A program made the position numbers and the translations under genes. The notes beneath the pieces were generated by a model. That model was given only the letters and a program-made list of their open reading frames with translations, searched no databases and was not told where the DNA came from. A stretch of DNA of 54,580 nt. Origin: Streptomyces longispororuber. Its GTDB lineage: Bacteria; Actinomycetota; Actinomycetes; Streptomycetales; Streptomycetaceae. Positions 35,787 through 44,536 of the stretch are shown piece after piece; the stretch's first letter is position 1; the number at the start of each line of letters is the position of its first letter. Where the stretch lies: NCBI RefSeq assembly GCF_024448165.1, contig NZ_JAMOLN010000045.1:1-54580 (forward strand), read 5' to 3'.

Positions 35787-35821
35787 GGCGTGCGCACCAC
35801 GACCCGCGTGGTGCGCACGCC
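35787..35821 (+). terminator. 14-bp stem terminator after Rv2175c-type gene
   Basis: GGCGTGCGCACCAC (35787-35800) and GTGGTGCGCACGCC (35808-35821) pair perfectly with a 7-nt loop. It sits 32 nt before thiE; no T-run. Confidence 0.7.
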
Positions 35822-35853
35822 ACCGACACCGCACCACCTACGGGGGGACTTCC

Positions 35854-36501
35854 ATGGCCGACTCCAAGCGCGCGCTGCTCGCCGACGCACGGCTGTACCT
35901 GTGCACCGACGCGCGCAAGCGCCAGGGCGACCTGCCGGAGTTCCTCGACGCCGTGCTGTCCGGCGGCGTCGACATCGTGCAGCTGCGCGACAAGGGCATG
36001 GAGGCGGGCGAGGAGCTGGAGCACCTCGCCGTGTTCGCCGAAGCGGCCCGCCGCCACGGCAAGCTCTTCGCGGTGAACGACCGGGCGGACGTCGCCCACG
36101 CGACGGGCTCGGACGTGCTGCACCTGGGCCAGGGCGACCTGCCGGTCCCCGCGGCCCGCGCGATCCTCGGCGAGGACGTCCTGATCGGCCGCTCCACGCA
36201 CGCCGACGAGGAGGCCGCCGCGGCCGCCGTCCAGGAGGGCGTGGACTACTTCTGCACCGGCCCCTGCTGGCCGACGCCCACGAAGCCCGGCCGGTACGCC
36301 CCGGGCCTCGACCTGGTGCGGTACACGGCGGGCCTCGGCACCGACCGTCCCTGGTTCGCCATCGGCGGCATCGACCTCGGGAACCTGGACGAGGTCCTGG
36401 ACGCCGGCGCCCGCCGCGTCGTCGTCGTCCGGGCGATCACCGAGGCCGCCGATCCGGGTGCCGCGGCGGCCGAGTTCGCCAAGCGCCTGCGCACCGTGTG
36501 A
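35854..36501 (+). CDS. thiE: Thiamine-phosphate synthase
   Basis: 215 residues, TIM barrel. [62 protein letters not shown] and [15 protein letters not shown] are the family blocks, including the pyrophosphate-binding Arg/Lys and Asn residues. It couples HMP-pyrophosphate and thiazole phosphate to thiamine phosphate. It lies apart from thiOSG and has no TPP aptamer; an SD GGGGGGA stands 8 nt before ATG 35854. Confidence 0.95.
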   Translation: MADSKRALLADARLYLCTDARKRQGDLPEFLDAVLSGGVDIVQLRDKGMEAGEELEHLAVFAEAARRHGKLFAVNDRADVAHATGSDVLHLGQGDLPVPAARAILGEDVLIGRSTHADEEAAAAAVQEGVDYFCTGPCWPTPTKPGRYAPGLDLVRYTAGLGTDRPWFAIGGIDLGNLDEVLDAGARRVVVVRAITEAADPGAAAAEFAKRLRTV

Positions 36502-36574
36502 CCGGTGGGGAACAGGCGTTCCGGCCCGCTGTCCGCAGGGTGGACGGGGATTAGGGGCAACCGGATTCCGTCAG

Positions 36575-36580
36575 TAACCT
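36575..36580 (+). promoter_or_regulatory. -10 element, probable leaderless start of metF
   Basis: TAACCT ends 6 nt before ATG 36587 and no SD precedes the start. Confidence 0.5.
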
Positions 36581-36586
36581 GCCCGT

Positions 36587-37507
36587 ATGGCCCTTGGCAC
36601 CGCTTCCACCAGGACTGATCGCGCTCGCACCGTGCGCGACATGCTCGCGACCGGCAAGACGACGTATTCGTTCGAGTTCTCCGCGCCGAAGACCGCGAAG
36701 GGCGAGCGCAACCTGTGGAACGCGCTGCGCAGGGTCGAGGCGGTCGCACCCGACTTCGTCTCCGTCACGTACGGCGCCGGCGGCTCCACGCGCGCGGGCA
36801 CCGTCAAGGAGACGCAGCAGATCGTCGGGGACACGACGCTGACGCCGGTCGCCCACATCACCGCCGTCGAGCACTCGGTGGCCGAACTGCGCAACATCAT
36901 CGGCCAGTACGCCGACGCCGGGATCCGGAACATGCTGGCGGTCCGCGGTGACCCGCCGGGCGACCCGATGGGTGACTGGGTCTCGCACCCGGAGGGCCTG
37001 ACGTACGCGGCCGAACTCGTCGAACTGATCAAGGAGTCCGGCGACTTCTGCGTCGGCGTCGCCGCGTTCCCCGCGATGCACCCGCGCTCCGCGGACTGGG
37101 ACTCCGACGTGCGGCACTTCGTCGACAAGTGCCGGGCCGGCGCCGACTACGCGATCACCCAGATGTTCTTCTACCCGGAGGAGTACCTGCGGCTGCGCGA
37201 CAAGGTCGCCGCCGCGGGCTGCGACACCCCGATCATCCCGGAATGCATGCCGGTGACGAGTGTGCGCATGCTCGAACGCCTGCCCAAGCTCAGCAACGCC
37301 GACTTCCCTCCGGCGCTGAAAGAGCGGATCCTCACAGCCAAAGACGATCCAGCCGCTGTACGCTCCATTGGCATCGACTTCGCTACGGAGTTTTGCGCCA
37401 AGCTGCTTGACGAGGGAGTGCCGGGTCTGCACTTCATTACGCTCAACAACTCCACGGCGACGCTGGAAATCTACGAAAACCTGGGCCTGCACGACCAGCG
37501 GGCCTGA
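36587..37507 (+). CDS. metF: Methylenetetrahydrofolate reductase [NAD(P)H]
   Basis: 306 residues, TIM barrel with [23 protein letters not shown] at the start includes the catalytic Glu; [46 protein letters not shown] and [13 protein letters not shown] follow. It reduces 5,10-methylene-THF to 5-methyl-THF for methionine synthesis. ATG 36587 lies 6 nt after TAACCT. The next gene starts 45 bp later with its own SD and may be co-transcribed. Confidence 0.96.
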   Translation: MALGTASTRTDRARTVRDMLATGKTTYSFEFSAPKTAKGERNLWNALRRVEAVAPDFVSVTYGAGGSTRAGTVKETQQIVGDTTLTPVAHITAVEHSVAELRNIIGQYADAGIRNMLAVRGDPPGDPMGDWVSHPEGLTYAAELVELIKESGDFCVGVAAFPAMHPRSADWDSDVRHFVDKCRAGADYAITQMFFYPEEYLRLRDKVAAAGCDTPIIPECMPVTSVRMLERLPKLSNADFPPALKERILTAKDDPAAVRSIGIDFATEFCAKLLDEGVPGLHFITLNNSTATLEIYENLGLHDQRA

Positions 37508-37552
37508 TGGGCCGTACCCGTAGGGGGATACGGCCGTACGAGAGGGGCGTAC

Positions 37553-38425
37553 ATGGGCTGGGCGGTCCTCTATGCGGCATTCGGGCTGGTGGCACTCTGG
37601 CTCCTCGGTGAGGTGCTGCTGCAGTACAAGGCGAGGCTGCGCTGGCGGTTGCTGGCCTTCGTGGGCTTCGTCGGAGTCGTCCTCGGCGTCCTGATGCCGT
37701 CGGTGGTCGTCATCGGCGTGGGCGCCATCGCCTTCGCGATCGGCCAGACGTACGTCACGCTGTCGTTCCGCCGGGGCTTCGCAGCGGGCTGGGCGCTCAA
37801 GCACGGCCCCGAGGGTGCCGAGAAGCCGGGCTCCGACAAGCGCCGTCGCAGGGAAGCGCCCCACCAGGACCCCACGCTCGAGGTCTCCGACCTGGAGTAC
37901 GAGCAGCCGCCCCAGGAGGCCTACGCACCGGTCCCGGAGTCCCCGGCCGAGCAAACCACCGTGTACGCGGCCGAGCCGATGCCGGACGACACAGGCCAGT
38001 ACGGCGTCTACAGCGACACCGCGTACGCGCAGTCGGCGCAGGGCGCCCAAAGCTACGGCTACGACACCGCGTCCTACGGCTACGACCAGCAGCAGGGCTA
38101 CGGCTACGACACCGGCCAGCAGCCGTACGCCGCGCCGTACTCCGACCCGTACATCGGCGCCCAGACCTACCCCCAGCAGCCCCAGTACGGCGATCCGTAC
38201 GCCACCGGGCAGCAGCAGTACGCCGACCCGTACGCGACGGCCGCGGGCTACGGCTCGGACACCCCGCCCGGCGGCGTCTGGGTGCCGCAGCAGCGCAGCG
38301 GGGACGGCCAGGAGCAGAACTACGGCGGTGAACTCCCGCCCGAGCAGCCCTATCCCGGCTATCCGCAGCACGACCCGAACACCGGGTACGACACGGGCTA
38401 CAACGAGCAGCAGTACCGGTACTGA
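37553..38425 (+). CDS. Membrane protein with long Tyr/Gln/Gly/Pro-rich low-complexity tail
   Basis: 290 residues. Three hydrophobic segments fill residues 1-~75 (AVLYAAFGLVALWLLGEVLL, and VGVVLGVLMPSVVVIGVGAI). A basic stretch SDKRRRREA follows, then ~175 residues that are disordered and rich in Tyr, Gln, Asp, Gly and Pro with repeated YGYD, DPYAT and QQ units. Such tails are prion-like and can drive self-association. No enzyme domain is seen. ATG 37553 with GAGGGG 6 nt upstream. The location just after metF is conserved in streptomycetes as far as I recall; function unknown. Confidence 0.8.
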   Translation: MGWAVLYAAFGLVALWLLGEVLLQYKARLRWRLLAFVGFVGVVLGVLMPSVVVIGVGAIAFAIGQTYVTLSFRRGFAAGWALKHGPEGAEKPGSDKRRRREAPHQDPTLEVSDLEYEQPPQEAYAPVPESPAEQTTVYAAEPMPDDTGQYGVYSDTAYAQSAQGAQSYGYDTASYGYDQQQGYGYDTGQQPYAAPYSDPYIGAQTYPQQPQYGDPYATGQQQYADPYATAAGYGSDTPPGGVWVPQQRSGDGQEQNYGGELPPEQPYPGYPQHDPNTGYDTGYNEQQYRY

Positions 38426-38471
38426 AGCCGGATCGCGGCCCCCTGCCGCGGCCCGCTCCGCCGTCCGCGGC

Positions 38472-39968
38472 TCACTGGGAGCCGCGGAACTCCGGGCCCT
38501 CCACGATCAGGCCCGCCACCAGCGCCCCCGACATGCCCGCGTGCGGCAGTCCGCCGCCGGGGTGCGACCAGCCGCCCACCGCGAACAGACCGGCCAGCTC
38601 CGTGCCGTTCGCCGCGTGCAGCAGCCGCCCCTGGGCCGCGGCCAGCGCGGGCGCGGGCACGGCGCCGCCGTCCGCGCCGGTCGCCTCGGCGATGTCCTGA
38701 GGCGTCCTGACCTCGTGCCAGAGCAGGCGCTCGCGCAGCCCGGGCACGGCCCGCTCGGCCGCCGCGAGGACGGACTCCACCTCGGCCTCGGCCACGCGCG
38801 CGTGCGAGGGCACCGTCGCGGTCACGGTGACCGCCTCGTGCCCCGCGTCCGGCACCTGGGACGGGTCACCGGCGCGCAGCACCGTGACCGTCGGCCTCGG
38901 CGGTCGCGCCCCGCCGTCGAAGAGCCACGCCAACTCGGCGTCCCGGTCGGGGCCGTGCACCACGGTCCGGTGCGGGGTGCCCTCCGGCGCGGTCCCGCGC
39001 AGCGCCAGGTGCACCGTGAGGCGGCTGGGCCACGACGCCTCGGACTGGGCCGGGACCTCGCCCCGGACGCCCTGCCCGGGCAGCAGTCCGTCGAGCACCC
39101 GCGGGGCGACGCCCGCCACCACGAACCCGGCGTCCTCCACCGTCCCGTCGGCCAGCTCCACGCCCGACGCCCGGCCGTCCCGCACGATGACGCGGGCGAC
39201 GGCCGAGCCGAATCTGAACTCGACCTTCCGCTTCAGGCAGCGGTCGTACACGGCGTCCGCCAGGGCGCGCAGGCCCCCGGTCACCGCCCACGTCCCGAAG
39301 GTCTGCTCCATGTACGGCAGCACGGCGGCGCTCGCCGGTGCCGTGCGGGGATCGAGGCCGTACGCCAGCGCGTACTGCTCCAGGAGCGCCACCAGGCGGG
39401 GGTCGCCGCCGAGTTCGAGGGCGCCGATGCCGGCGAGCGTCGTCGCCGCGCGGTCCTTGCGCAGCAGGCGCCGCCGGACCACCGCCGGGTACGGCTCGCG
39501 GTCGGCGAGCACCTGCCAGTTCGGCCAGAGGGGCTCTTCGAGGAGGGGGCGCCGGGAGCGGTCCCAGGCCTCCCGCGCCCGGTTCATGAACGCCGACCAG
39601 CGCGCGCCGGCGCCCGCGCCGACCGCCGCGTCCAGGGCCTCGGCGACCCCCGCACGCCGCGCGTTCGGCAGGTCCGTCGTCGTGCCGTCCGCGAAGACGT
39701 GCCGCACGGCGGGCTCGACCTGGGTGAGGCCGACGAGGTCCTCCAGGGGCTCCTTGCCGGTCTTCACGAACAGGTCGCGGTACACGGCGGGCAGGTGGAG
39801 CAGGCCAGGGCCGGTGTCGAACGCGAAGCCGTCGCGCTCGAACCTGCCGACCGCCCCGCCGTACGTCGACGCGCGCTCGAAGACCACCGGTCGGTGGCCC
39901 GCGACGGCCAGCCGAGCGGCGGCCGCCATGGCGCCCATGCCCGCGCCGATCACCGCAATTCGTGCCAT
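38472..39968 (-). CDS. Phytoene-desaturase-like FAD/NAD(P)-dependent oxidoreductase
   Basis: 498 residues. RIAVIGAGMGAMAAAARLAV is the N-terminal dinucleotide fold, then VVFERASTYGGAVGRFERDG and FDTGPGLLHLP, typical of carotenoid/desaturase-type amine oxidase relatives (CrtI family). The C-terminus has LFAVGGWSHPGGGLPHAGMSGAL. The family desaturates or isomerises polyprenoids; no phytoene synthase or other carotenoid gene lies nearby, so the substrate is open. The start at 39968 matches the fold; an upstream start at 39998 is possible. Convergent with the Tyr-rich membrane protein. Confidence 0.85.
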   Translation of the reverse strand: MARIAVIGAGMGAMAAAARLAVAGHRPVVFERASTYGGAVGRFERDGFAFDTGPGLLHLPAVYRDLFVKTGKEPLEDLVGLTQVEPAVRHVFADGTTTDLPNARRAGVAEALDAAVGAGAGARWSAFMNRAREAWDRSRRPLLEEPLWPNWQVLADREPYPAVVRRRLLRKDRAATTLAGIGALELGGDPRLVALLEQYALAYGLDPRTAPASAAVLPYMEQTFGTWAVTGGLRALADAVYDRCLKRKVEFRFGSAVARVIVRDGRASGVELADGTVEDAGFVVAGVAPRVLDGLLPGQGVRGEVPAQSEASWPSRLTVHLALRGTAPEGTPHRTVVHGPDRDAELAWLFDGGARPPRPTVTVLRAGDPSQVPDAGHEAVTVTATVPSHARVAEAEVESVLAAAERAVPGLRERLLWHEVRTPQDIAEATGADGGAVPAPALAAAQGRLLHAANGTELAGLFAVGGWSHPGGGLPHAGMSGALVAGLIVEGPEFRGSQ

Positions 39969-40011
39969 GCCGGCGACTTTATCGGCCGCCACCGACAACG
40001 CCGCTCGCAGG

Positions 40012-40623
40012 TCAGGGCGGCGGTGGCGCCTCGCGGGCGAGCCGCTTCTCCTCGCGCCGCTGGGCCCGTCTGCGCAGGAACCTGCGGATGCGCCGGATCA
40101 GGAGGAACAGCAGCACCAGACCGAGGAACAGCAGCACCGCCGCGATGATCGCGGCGGCCTCCGGATGGAACATCGCGAACGTCAGGATGCCGCCGACCCC
40201 GAGGTCCTCGGCGGAGCTCATCACGAAGTTCGACACCGGCTCGGGCGAGGTGTTGATCGCCATCCGGGTGCCGGCCTTCACGGTGTGACTGGCCAGCGCC
40301 GTCGACCCGCCGATCGCGCCCGCCGCGAGATCGGACAGCGACCCGCTCTGCCCGGCGAGCAGCGCCCCCACGACCGCCCCGGACACCGGCCGGATCACGG
40401 TGTGCACCGTGTCCCACACCGAGTCCACGTACGGGATCTTGTCGGCGACGGCCTCGCACAGGAAGAGCACTCCCGCCACGATCAGCACATCAGGGCGCTG
40501 CAACGACTCGGGGACCTCGTCGGTCAGCCCGGTCGCGCCGAAGATGCCGAGCAGCAGGACCACCGCGTACGCGTTGATGCCGCTCGCCCAGCCACTGGTG
40601 AACACCAGGGGGAGTACGGACAC
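40012..40623 (-). CDS. DUF4126 family membrane protein
   Basis: 203 residues, about five membrane segments; SGINAYAVVLLLGIFGATGL near the start and PYVDSVWDTVHTVIRPVSGA are landmarks of DUF4126. A basic C-terminal tail RRIRRFLRRRAQRREEKRLA follows the last span, so it should face the cytoplasm. The GTG at 40623 is chosen because TACGAT ends 7 nt upstream; a TTG at 40629 would overlap that promoter spacing. Function unknown. Confidence 0.85.
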   Translation of the reverse strand: MSVLPLVFTSGWASGINAYAVVLLLGIFGATGLTDEVPESLQRPDVLIVAGVLFLCEAVADKIPYVDSVWDTVHTVIRPVSGAVVGALLAGQSGSLSDLAAGAIGGSTALASHTVKAGTRMAINTSPEPVSNFVMSSAEDLGVGGILTFAMFHPEAAAIIAAVLLFLGLVLLFLLIRRIRRFLRRRAQRREEKRLAREAPPPP

Positions 40624-40630
40624 GGACAAG

Positions 40631-40636
40631 ATCGTA
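40631..40636 (-). promoter_or_regulatory. -10 element, probable leaderless start of DUF4126 gene
   Basis: TACGAT on the minus strand ends 7 nt before GTG 40623; no SD. Confidence 0.45.
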
Positions 40637-40684
40637 ACCAGTGCGGAACTCTCCGTGCCTGGGGATGAGCACGCAGGTCTGAGT

Positions 40685-40722
40685 ATCCGTACCTAGTCGG
40701 TGAGATGAGTAGGTACACGGAT
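40685..40722. repeat. Imperfect inverted repeat, candidate operator
   Basis: ATCCGTACCTA (40685-40695) and TAGGTACACGGAT (40710-40722) pair as 7 + 4 bp with a 2-nt bulge. It lies about 50 bp upstream of the DUF4126 -10. The binding protein is unknown. Confidence 0.4.
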
Positions 40723-40857
40723 GGGGCCCGACCTGCGCAGACGGGAGAGTGGTGGGCACGGAGAGGGGCACGGTTCCGGTACCGCCGACACGGGGCGGCG
40801 GAACGGACGCGGTGCCCTTGGCCGCTCCTCTCGCCCGTCAGGGTGGGAGCGAGGCAC

Positions 40858-40907
40858 GGGGGACCCGGGGGAGACCCGACGGGGGTCCTACGGGGGAGCA
40901 ACGGGGG
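40858..40907 (+). repeat. Cluster of five GGGGG runs (potential G-quadruplex)
   Basis: G5 runs start at 40858, 40867, 40881, 40892 and 40903, separated by 4-9 nt. Four or more such tracts within 50 nt satisfy the usual G-quadruplex pattern on the plus strand. Confidence 0.55.
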
Positions 40908-40910
40908 ATG

Positions 40911-40960
40911 CGCCGGTCCGGTGAGGCCTGAGAATGACCACAGGCCCTGCCGGACCGGCG
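40911..40960 (-). terminator. Long hairpin after TetR gene
   Basis: An 11-bp outer stem (40911-40921 with 40950-40960), a 3x3 internal loop and a 6-bp inner stem GGCCTG/CAGGCC around a 10-nt loop. It lies 13 nt past the TetR stop and probably ends the ABC-YhgE-TetR transcript. No T-run. Confidence 0.6.
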
Positions 40961-40972
40961 CTCACGTGCGGG

Positions 40973-41599
40973 TCAGGCCCGGCCGGTCAGCGGCTGACCG
41001 CCGCCCACCCGCCCCTGGAGCAGCAGCGACAGCGCCGCGTGCACGTCGTCCAGGGAGCGCTCCGGCTGGAACGCCTGCCAGTCCAGGGCGGCCACGAGGA
41101 CCATGCCCACGAGCGCGGCCGCCGTGAGCGGCACGTCGATCTCCTCGCTCAGCTCGCCGCTCTCCACGGCGCCGCGCAGCACGCCCTCCACGACGGCCAC
41201 CGCCTCCTGGCGGACCACGGCGAGCGTGGACTGCCAGGCGCGGTTGGTGCGCCACAGCTCCGCCACGTAGAGCTGGGTGAAGGCCGGGTACCGGTCGATG
41301 AAGACCAGGCCCGCGTGGATCATCGCGTCCAGGGCGTCGACCTTGCTGCCGCCCCGTTCGTCCGTCTTCTGCGCCGCGTCCCGCAAGGAGGTGGTGAGGA
41401 GCCCGACGCCGTGGCGCAGCAGCTCCTCGAAGAGGACCGACTTGCTGGCGAAGTTGTAGTAGACCGTGCCCTTCGCGACCCCGGCGCGCTCGGCGATCTC
41501 GTCGACCGTCGTCGCGGAGAAGCCCTGCTCCGCGATGAGCGTGACAGCGGCCTCGTAGAGCTTCTGCCGGGTGGCCTGGCGCCGTGTGCTGCTTTCCAT
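40973..41599 (-). CDS. TetR/AcrR family transcriptional regulator
   Basis: 208 residues. N-terminal HTH: RQKLYEAAVTLIAEQGFSAT then TVDEIAERAGVAKGTVYYNF, the standard TetR signature. The C-terminal ~145 residues are the ligand-binding and dimerisation domain. It is the last gene of the minus-strand ABC ATPase-YhgE-TetR set, 35 bp after YhgE. A perfect palindrome stands upstream of the first gene of that set, so it very likely represses its own operon until an inducer binds. Confidence 0.92.
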   Translation of the reverse strand: MESSTRRQATRQKLYEAAVTLIAEQGFSATTVDEIAERAGVAKGTVYYNFASKSVLFEELLRHGVGLLTTSLRDAAQKTDERGGSKVDALDAMIHAGLVFIDRYPAFTQLYVAELWRTNRAWQSTLAVVRQEAVAVVEGVLRGAVESGELSEEIDVPLTAAALVGMVLVAALDWQAFQPERSLDDVHAALSLLLQGRVGGGQPLTGRA

Positions 41600-41634
41600 G
41601 GCCCTGATTGTCACAGGCCGCCCTGCGGGCGCGC

Positions 41635-43719
41635 TCACAGGCTCAGCTCGGGGTGCAGCCGGTCGAGCGTCCACACCTGCTTGCGGCGGGCCGTCAGGGC
41701 CGTCAGGGCCAGCGCACCGGCCGTGAACGCCGCGAGGACCGCGCACGCCTGCCACACGGGGCCGAGCCCGCCGCCGGAGATCAGCCGCCGCAGGGCCTCG
41801 ACGACGTAGCTCATCGGCAGGAACGGGTGCAGCGCGTTGAAGAAGCCGGGGCTCGTCTGCACCGGATACGTGCCGCCCGCCGACGTCAGCTGCAGCATCA
41901 GGAAGGCGAGCACGAGGATGCGGCCCGCCGCCCCGAACCGTGCGTTCAGCCACTGCACGATGGCCGCGAAGCACGCCGTGACCAGGCACAGGAAGCCGAC
42001 CGTGCCGGCCGCGTGCAGCATCTGGAGGCCCAGGGCCCAGTGCAGTACGGACATCAGGGCCGCCACCTGGAGGAGCCCGAGGGCGGCGACGGGCAGCCAG
42101 CCCGCGAGAGCCACCCGCCACGAGGAGGCGCCCACGGCGAGTGCCCGCCGGTTGAGCGGGGCGATCAGCATGTAGGCGACCATCGCGCCCACCCACAGGG
42201 ACAGCGGGATGAAGTAGGGCGCGAAGCCCGTCCCGTAGTTGGGCGCCTTGTGCAGCGACTGCGAGGCGAGCTGGACCGGGTCGGCCATCACCCCGGTGCG
42301 CTGGTCGCGGTCCTTCTTGTCGTAGTCGGGGATCTTCTGGACGCCGTCGTGCAGCCCGCCCGCCAGCTTCCCTGAGCCGTCGGCCAGCTTGAACATGCCG
42401 CCGTTGAGGTCGTTCGCCCCGGTCTTCAACCTGCCGACGCCGGAGTCGAGTTCGGTGGATCCGGTCTTCGCCGTGCCGAGCCCCGTGTGCAGCTTCTCGG
42501 CGCCCGTGGCGACGCGGCCCGCGCCCTTGTTGAGCTTGTTGATCTGGGCGACCGCGGTCTCGACGTCCTGGTCGAGCGTCGGGGCGCGCTCGGCGAGCGC
42601 CTCGGACTGCTTCTGGAGCGTCGCCAGATGGCTGTCCATGAGGTCCAGGTCGCCGTGCTCGTCCTGGATGAGGGTGTTCAGGTCGTCGGAGACGGTGGCG
42701 ACGTCCTCGGCCGCCGTCTTCGCCTTCTTCAGGTCCGGACAGGCCGGGTCGTCCAGCAGCGCCTTCTCGCAGCGCCGCTCGTAGATCGCGGTGAGGACGT
42801 CCGATCCCGCGTGGGCGCCCTTGTGCGCGGCGGGCGCGAGCTTCACCAGGTCGTCCAGGTTGTGCCGGACGCCCGCGGCGGAGTCGGCGACCAGCCTGGC
42901 CGTGTCACCGATCGCCTTCTTGTTGTCCTTCAGGAACGGGCGCACCTTGTCGGCCGCGCCGTTGACCTTGTCGGCGAGCACCTGGGTGCCGTCGGAGACC
43001 TGACGGGAGCCCGTCTCCAGGTCGCCGGCCCCCTTGTCGAGCTTCTTCAGGCCGCTCGCCAGGTCGCCGCTGCCCTTCTTGGCGTCCTTCAGACCGTCGG
43101 CGAGGTCCTTCGACCCCTTCTTGGCCTGGCCGATGCCGCCCTTGAGCTGGTCCGCGCCGTCCGCGGCCTTCTTGGTCGCGTCGTGGATGTCCGAGAAGGA
43201 GATGAAGATCTTGTCGAGGAAGGAGCGCGACGCCTTCGTGGACGCCGCGGAGCGCACCTCGGAGAAGACCGTCCGGGAGATCTGCCCGACGATGTAGTTG
43301 TTCGCGTCGTTCGTGCGCACCTGAAGGGCGCTGGTCTCCGGAGAGTTCCCGGAGCTCGACGCGATGCGCTTGCTGAAGTCCCGCGGCATGGTCAGCGACA
43401 GGTAGTACGTGCCGTCCTCGACGCCCTTCTCGGCCTGTGCGGCGCCGACCTCGTGCCACTGGAAGGTGTCGCTGTCGTACAGCCCCTTGGTGATCTCGTC
43501 ACCGGCGCTGATCTTCCGGCCCGCGGCGGTCGCCCCCCGGTCGTCGTTGACGAGCGCGACGGGAATCTTGTCGAGCTTCCCGTACGGGTCCCAGAACGAC
43601 CACAGGTACAGGGCCCCGTAGAGCAGCGGCAGCAGCAGGAGGGCGACGAGCGCGGCGCGCGGCAGTTTCCCCCTGCCGAAGCGCCTGAGCTCAAGCGCGG
43701 CCAGCTTCGGCGAGCGCAT
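41635..43719 (-). CDS. YhgE/Pip family membrane protein (ABC-2 permease type)
   Basis: 694 residues. One TM near the N-terminus (~20-42), VALVNDDRGATAAGRKISAG as the YhgE/Pip opening of the extracytoplasmic part, a ~330-residue loop with repeated 11-residue helical units such as KKGSKDLADGLKDAKKGSGD, then five to six TM segments (~495-680) of the ABC-2 permease core. Such proteins act as phage-infection receptors (Pip) or export parts, and in streptomycetes accompany a short ATPase. ATG 43719 has GGAGG 7 nt upstream and overlaps the ATPase gene by 29 bp. Confidence 0.9.
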   Translation of the reverse strand: MRSPKLAALELRRFGRGKLPRAALVALLLLPLLYGALYLWSFWDPYGKLDKIPVALVNDDRGATAAGRKISAGDEITKGLYDSDTFQWHEVGAAQAEKGVEDGTYYLSLTMPRDFSKRIASSSGNSPETSALQVRTNDANNYIVGQISRTVFSEVRSAASTKASRSFLDKIFISFSDIHDATKKAADGADQLKGGIGQAKKGSKDLADGLKDAKKGSGDLASGLKKLDKGAGDLETGSRQVSDGTQVLADKVNGAADKVRPFLKDNKKAIGDTARLVADSAAGVRHNLDDLVKLAPAAHKGAHAGSDVLTAIYERRCEKALLDDPACPDLKKAKTAAEDVATVSDDLNTLIQDEHGDLDLMDSHLATLQKQSEALAERAPTLDQDVETAVAQINKLNKGAGRVATGAEKLHTGLGTAKTGSTELDSGVGRLKTGANDLNGGMFKLADGSGKLAGGLHDGVQKIPDYDKKDRDQRTGVMADPVQLASQSLHKAPNYGTGFAPYFIPLSLWVGAMVAYMLIAPLNRRALAVGASSWRVALAGWLPVAALGLLQVAALMSVLHWALGLQMLHAAGTVGFLCLVTACFAAIVQWLNARFGAAGRILVLAFLMLQLTSAGGTYPVQTSPGFFNALHPFLPMSYVVEALRRLISGGGLGPVWQACAVLAAFTAGALALTALTARRKQVWTLDRLHPELSL

Positions 43720-44518
43720 CGGCCGCCTCCTTGTCGGTGTCGGTCGTTATTTCGGGGGTCGCTTCGGAGTCCTCTTCGGAGTGCTCTTCGGGGGTCGCCG
43801 TGCGGACGGGGGCGGTCGACACGACGACCGCGCCCCGAGGGGCCTCGCTGCACACGGCCACGACGGTGGTTCCTGCGTCGGCGATCGCCCTCAACAGGTC
43901 CCAGACCTCGGTCCGTTCGGCGTCCGACAGCTTCAGATCGGTGTCGTCGACGCCGATCAGGCGCGGGCGGCCGACGAGGGCCAGGGCGAGGGAGAGGCGC
44001 AGCGCCTCGACGCGCTCCAGGTCGCGCACGGCGGTGCGGGAGCCCTTGGGCAGGGCCTCGCGGTCGAGCCCGGCGGCGGTCAGCGCGGTGTCGATCCGCA
44101 GCTTCGCCTCGGTGGTCCGCTCCGCGGGCGGCCTGAGGAGTCCGCGCAGCGTGCCGTCGAACCGCCGCTGCAGCAGCGCCCGTTCGTGCAGGTGCTCGGC
44201 CACCGTGAGGGCCGGATCGAGGTCGGTGACCCCGGGCACGTGCGCGAGCGCGCTCACCCGGCGTACGGCGCCCATCTGCTTCGGCAGCCGGAACCCGGCG
44301 ACCTCCGCCGCGCCCTCCGCCGGGCGCATGCGTCCGGTCAGCGCGAGCAGCAGACAGGTGCGGCCGCTGCCGGACGGCCCCTCGACCGCGACCAGGGACC
44401 CGGCCGGCGCGTCGATGTCGACGCCGCGGAACGCCCAGCCGCGCGGCCCCTTCAGCCCGAACCCCTCAGCGGTGACGGCTGCCCCGCTCGGCGCGGCCCC
44501 GCCCTGCGGACCGTTCAT
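43691..44518 (-). CDS. Divergent ABC transporter ATP-binding protein
   Basis: 275 residues. Walker A is intact in VEGPSGSGRTCLLLALTG (~45). The signature region is degenerate (TAVRDLERVEALRLSLALAL instead of LSGGQ), and Walker B reads RLIGVDDTD, where the usual catalytic Glu position is Asp. The ~40 C-terminal residues are acidic (EEHSEEDSEATPE). It may bind ATP and couple to the overlapping YhgE permease, but full hydrolysis activity cannot be assumed. First gene of the operon, with a 28-bp palindrome just upstream. Confidence 0.8.
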   Translation of the reverse strand: MNGPQGGAAPSGAAVTAEGFGLKGPRGWAFRGVDIDAPAGSLVAVEGPSGSGRTCLLLALTGRMRPAEGAAEVAGFRLPKQMGAVRRVSALAHVPGVTDLDPALTVAEHLHERALLQRRFDGTLRGLLRPPAERTTEAKLRIDTALTAAGLDREALPKGSRTAVRDLERVEALRLSLALALVGRPRLIGVDDTDLKLSDAERTEVWDLLRAIADAGTTVVAVCSEAPRGAVVVSTAPVRTATPEEHSEEDSEATPEITTDTDKEAADALAEAGRA

Positions 44519-44536
44519 GGTCCCCCCTGCCCCCTC

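Larger units (their letters stand above)
40624..40972. other. 349-bp gene-free stretch with repeat, G-runs and hairpin
   Basis: Between the DUF4126 start and the TetR stop, both on the minus strand. It holds the DUF4126 -10, an imperfect inverted repeat (40685-40722), five G5 runs (40858-40907) and a 50-nt hairpin (40911-40960). Possible short reading frames here have poor third-position GC bias and I do not accept them as genes. Confidence 0.6.

Noticed and set aside
38472..39968. Part of a carotenoid cluster
   Set aside because: The enzyme is desaturase-like, but no phytoene synthase, cyclase or prenyl synthase gene is near.
40705..41127. Several short plus-strand frames (for example 40721-40924 and 40749-40931)
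   Set aside because: Weak third-position GC bias, Gly/Arg-rich translation, and they run across the G-runs and the hairpin.
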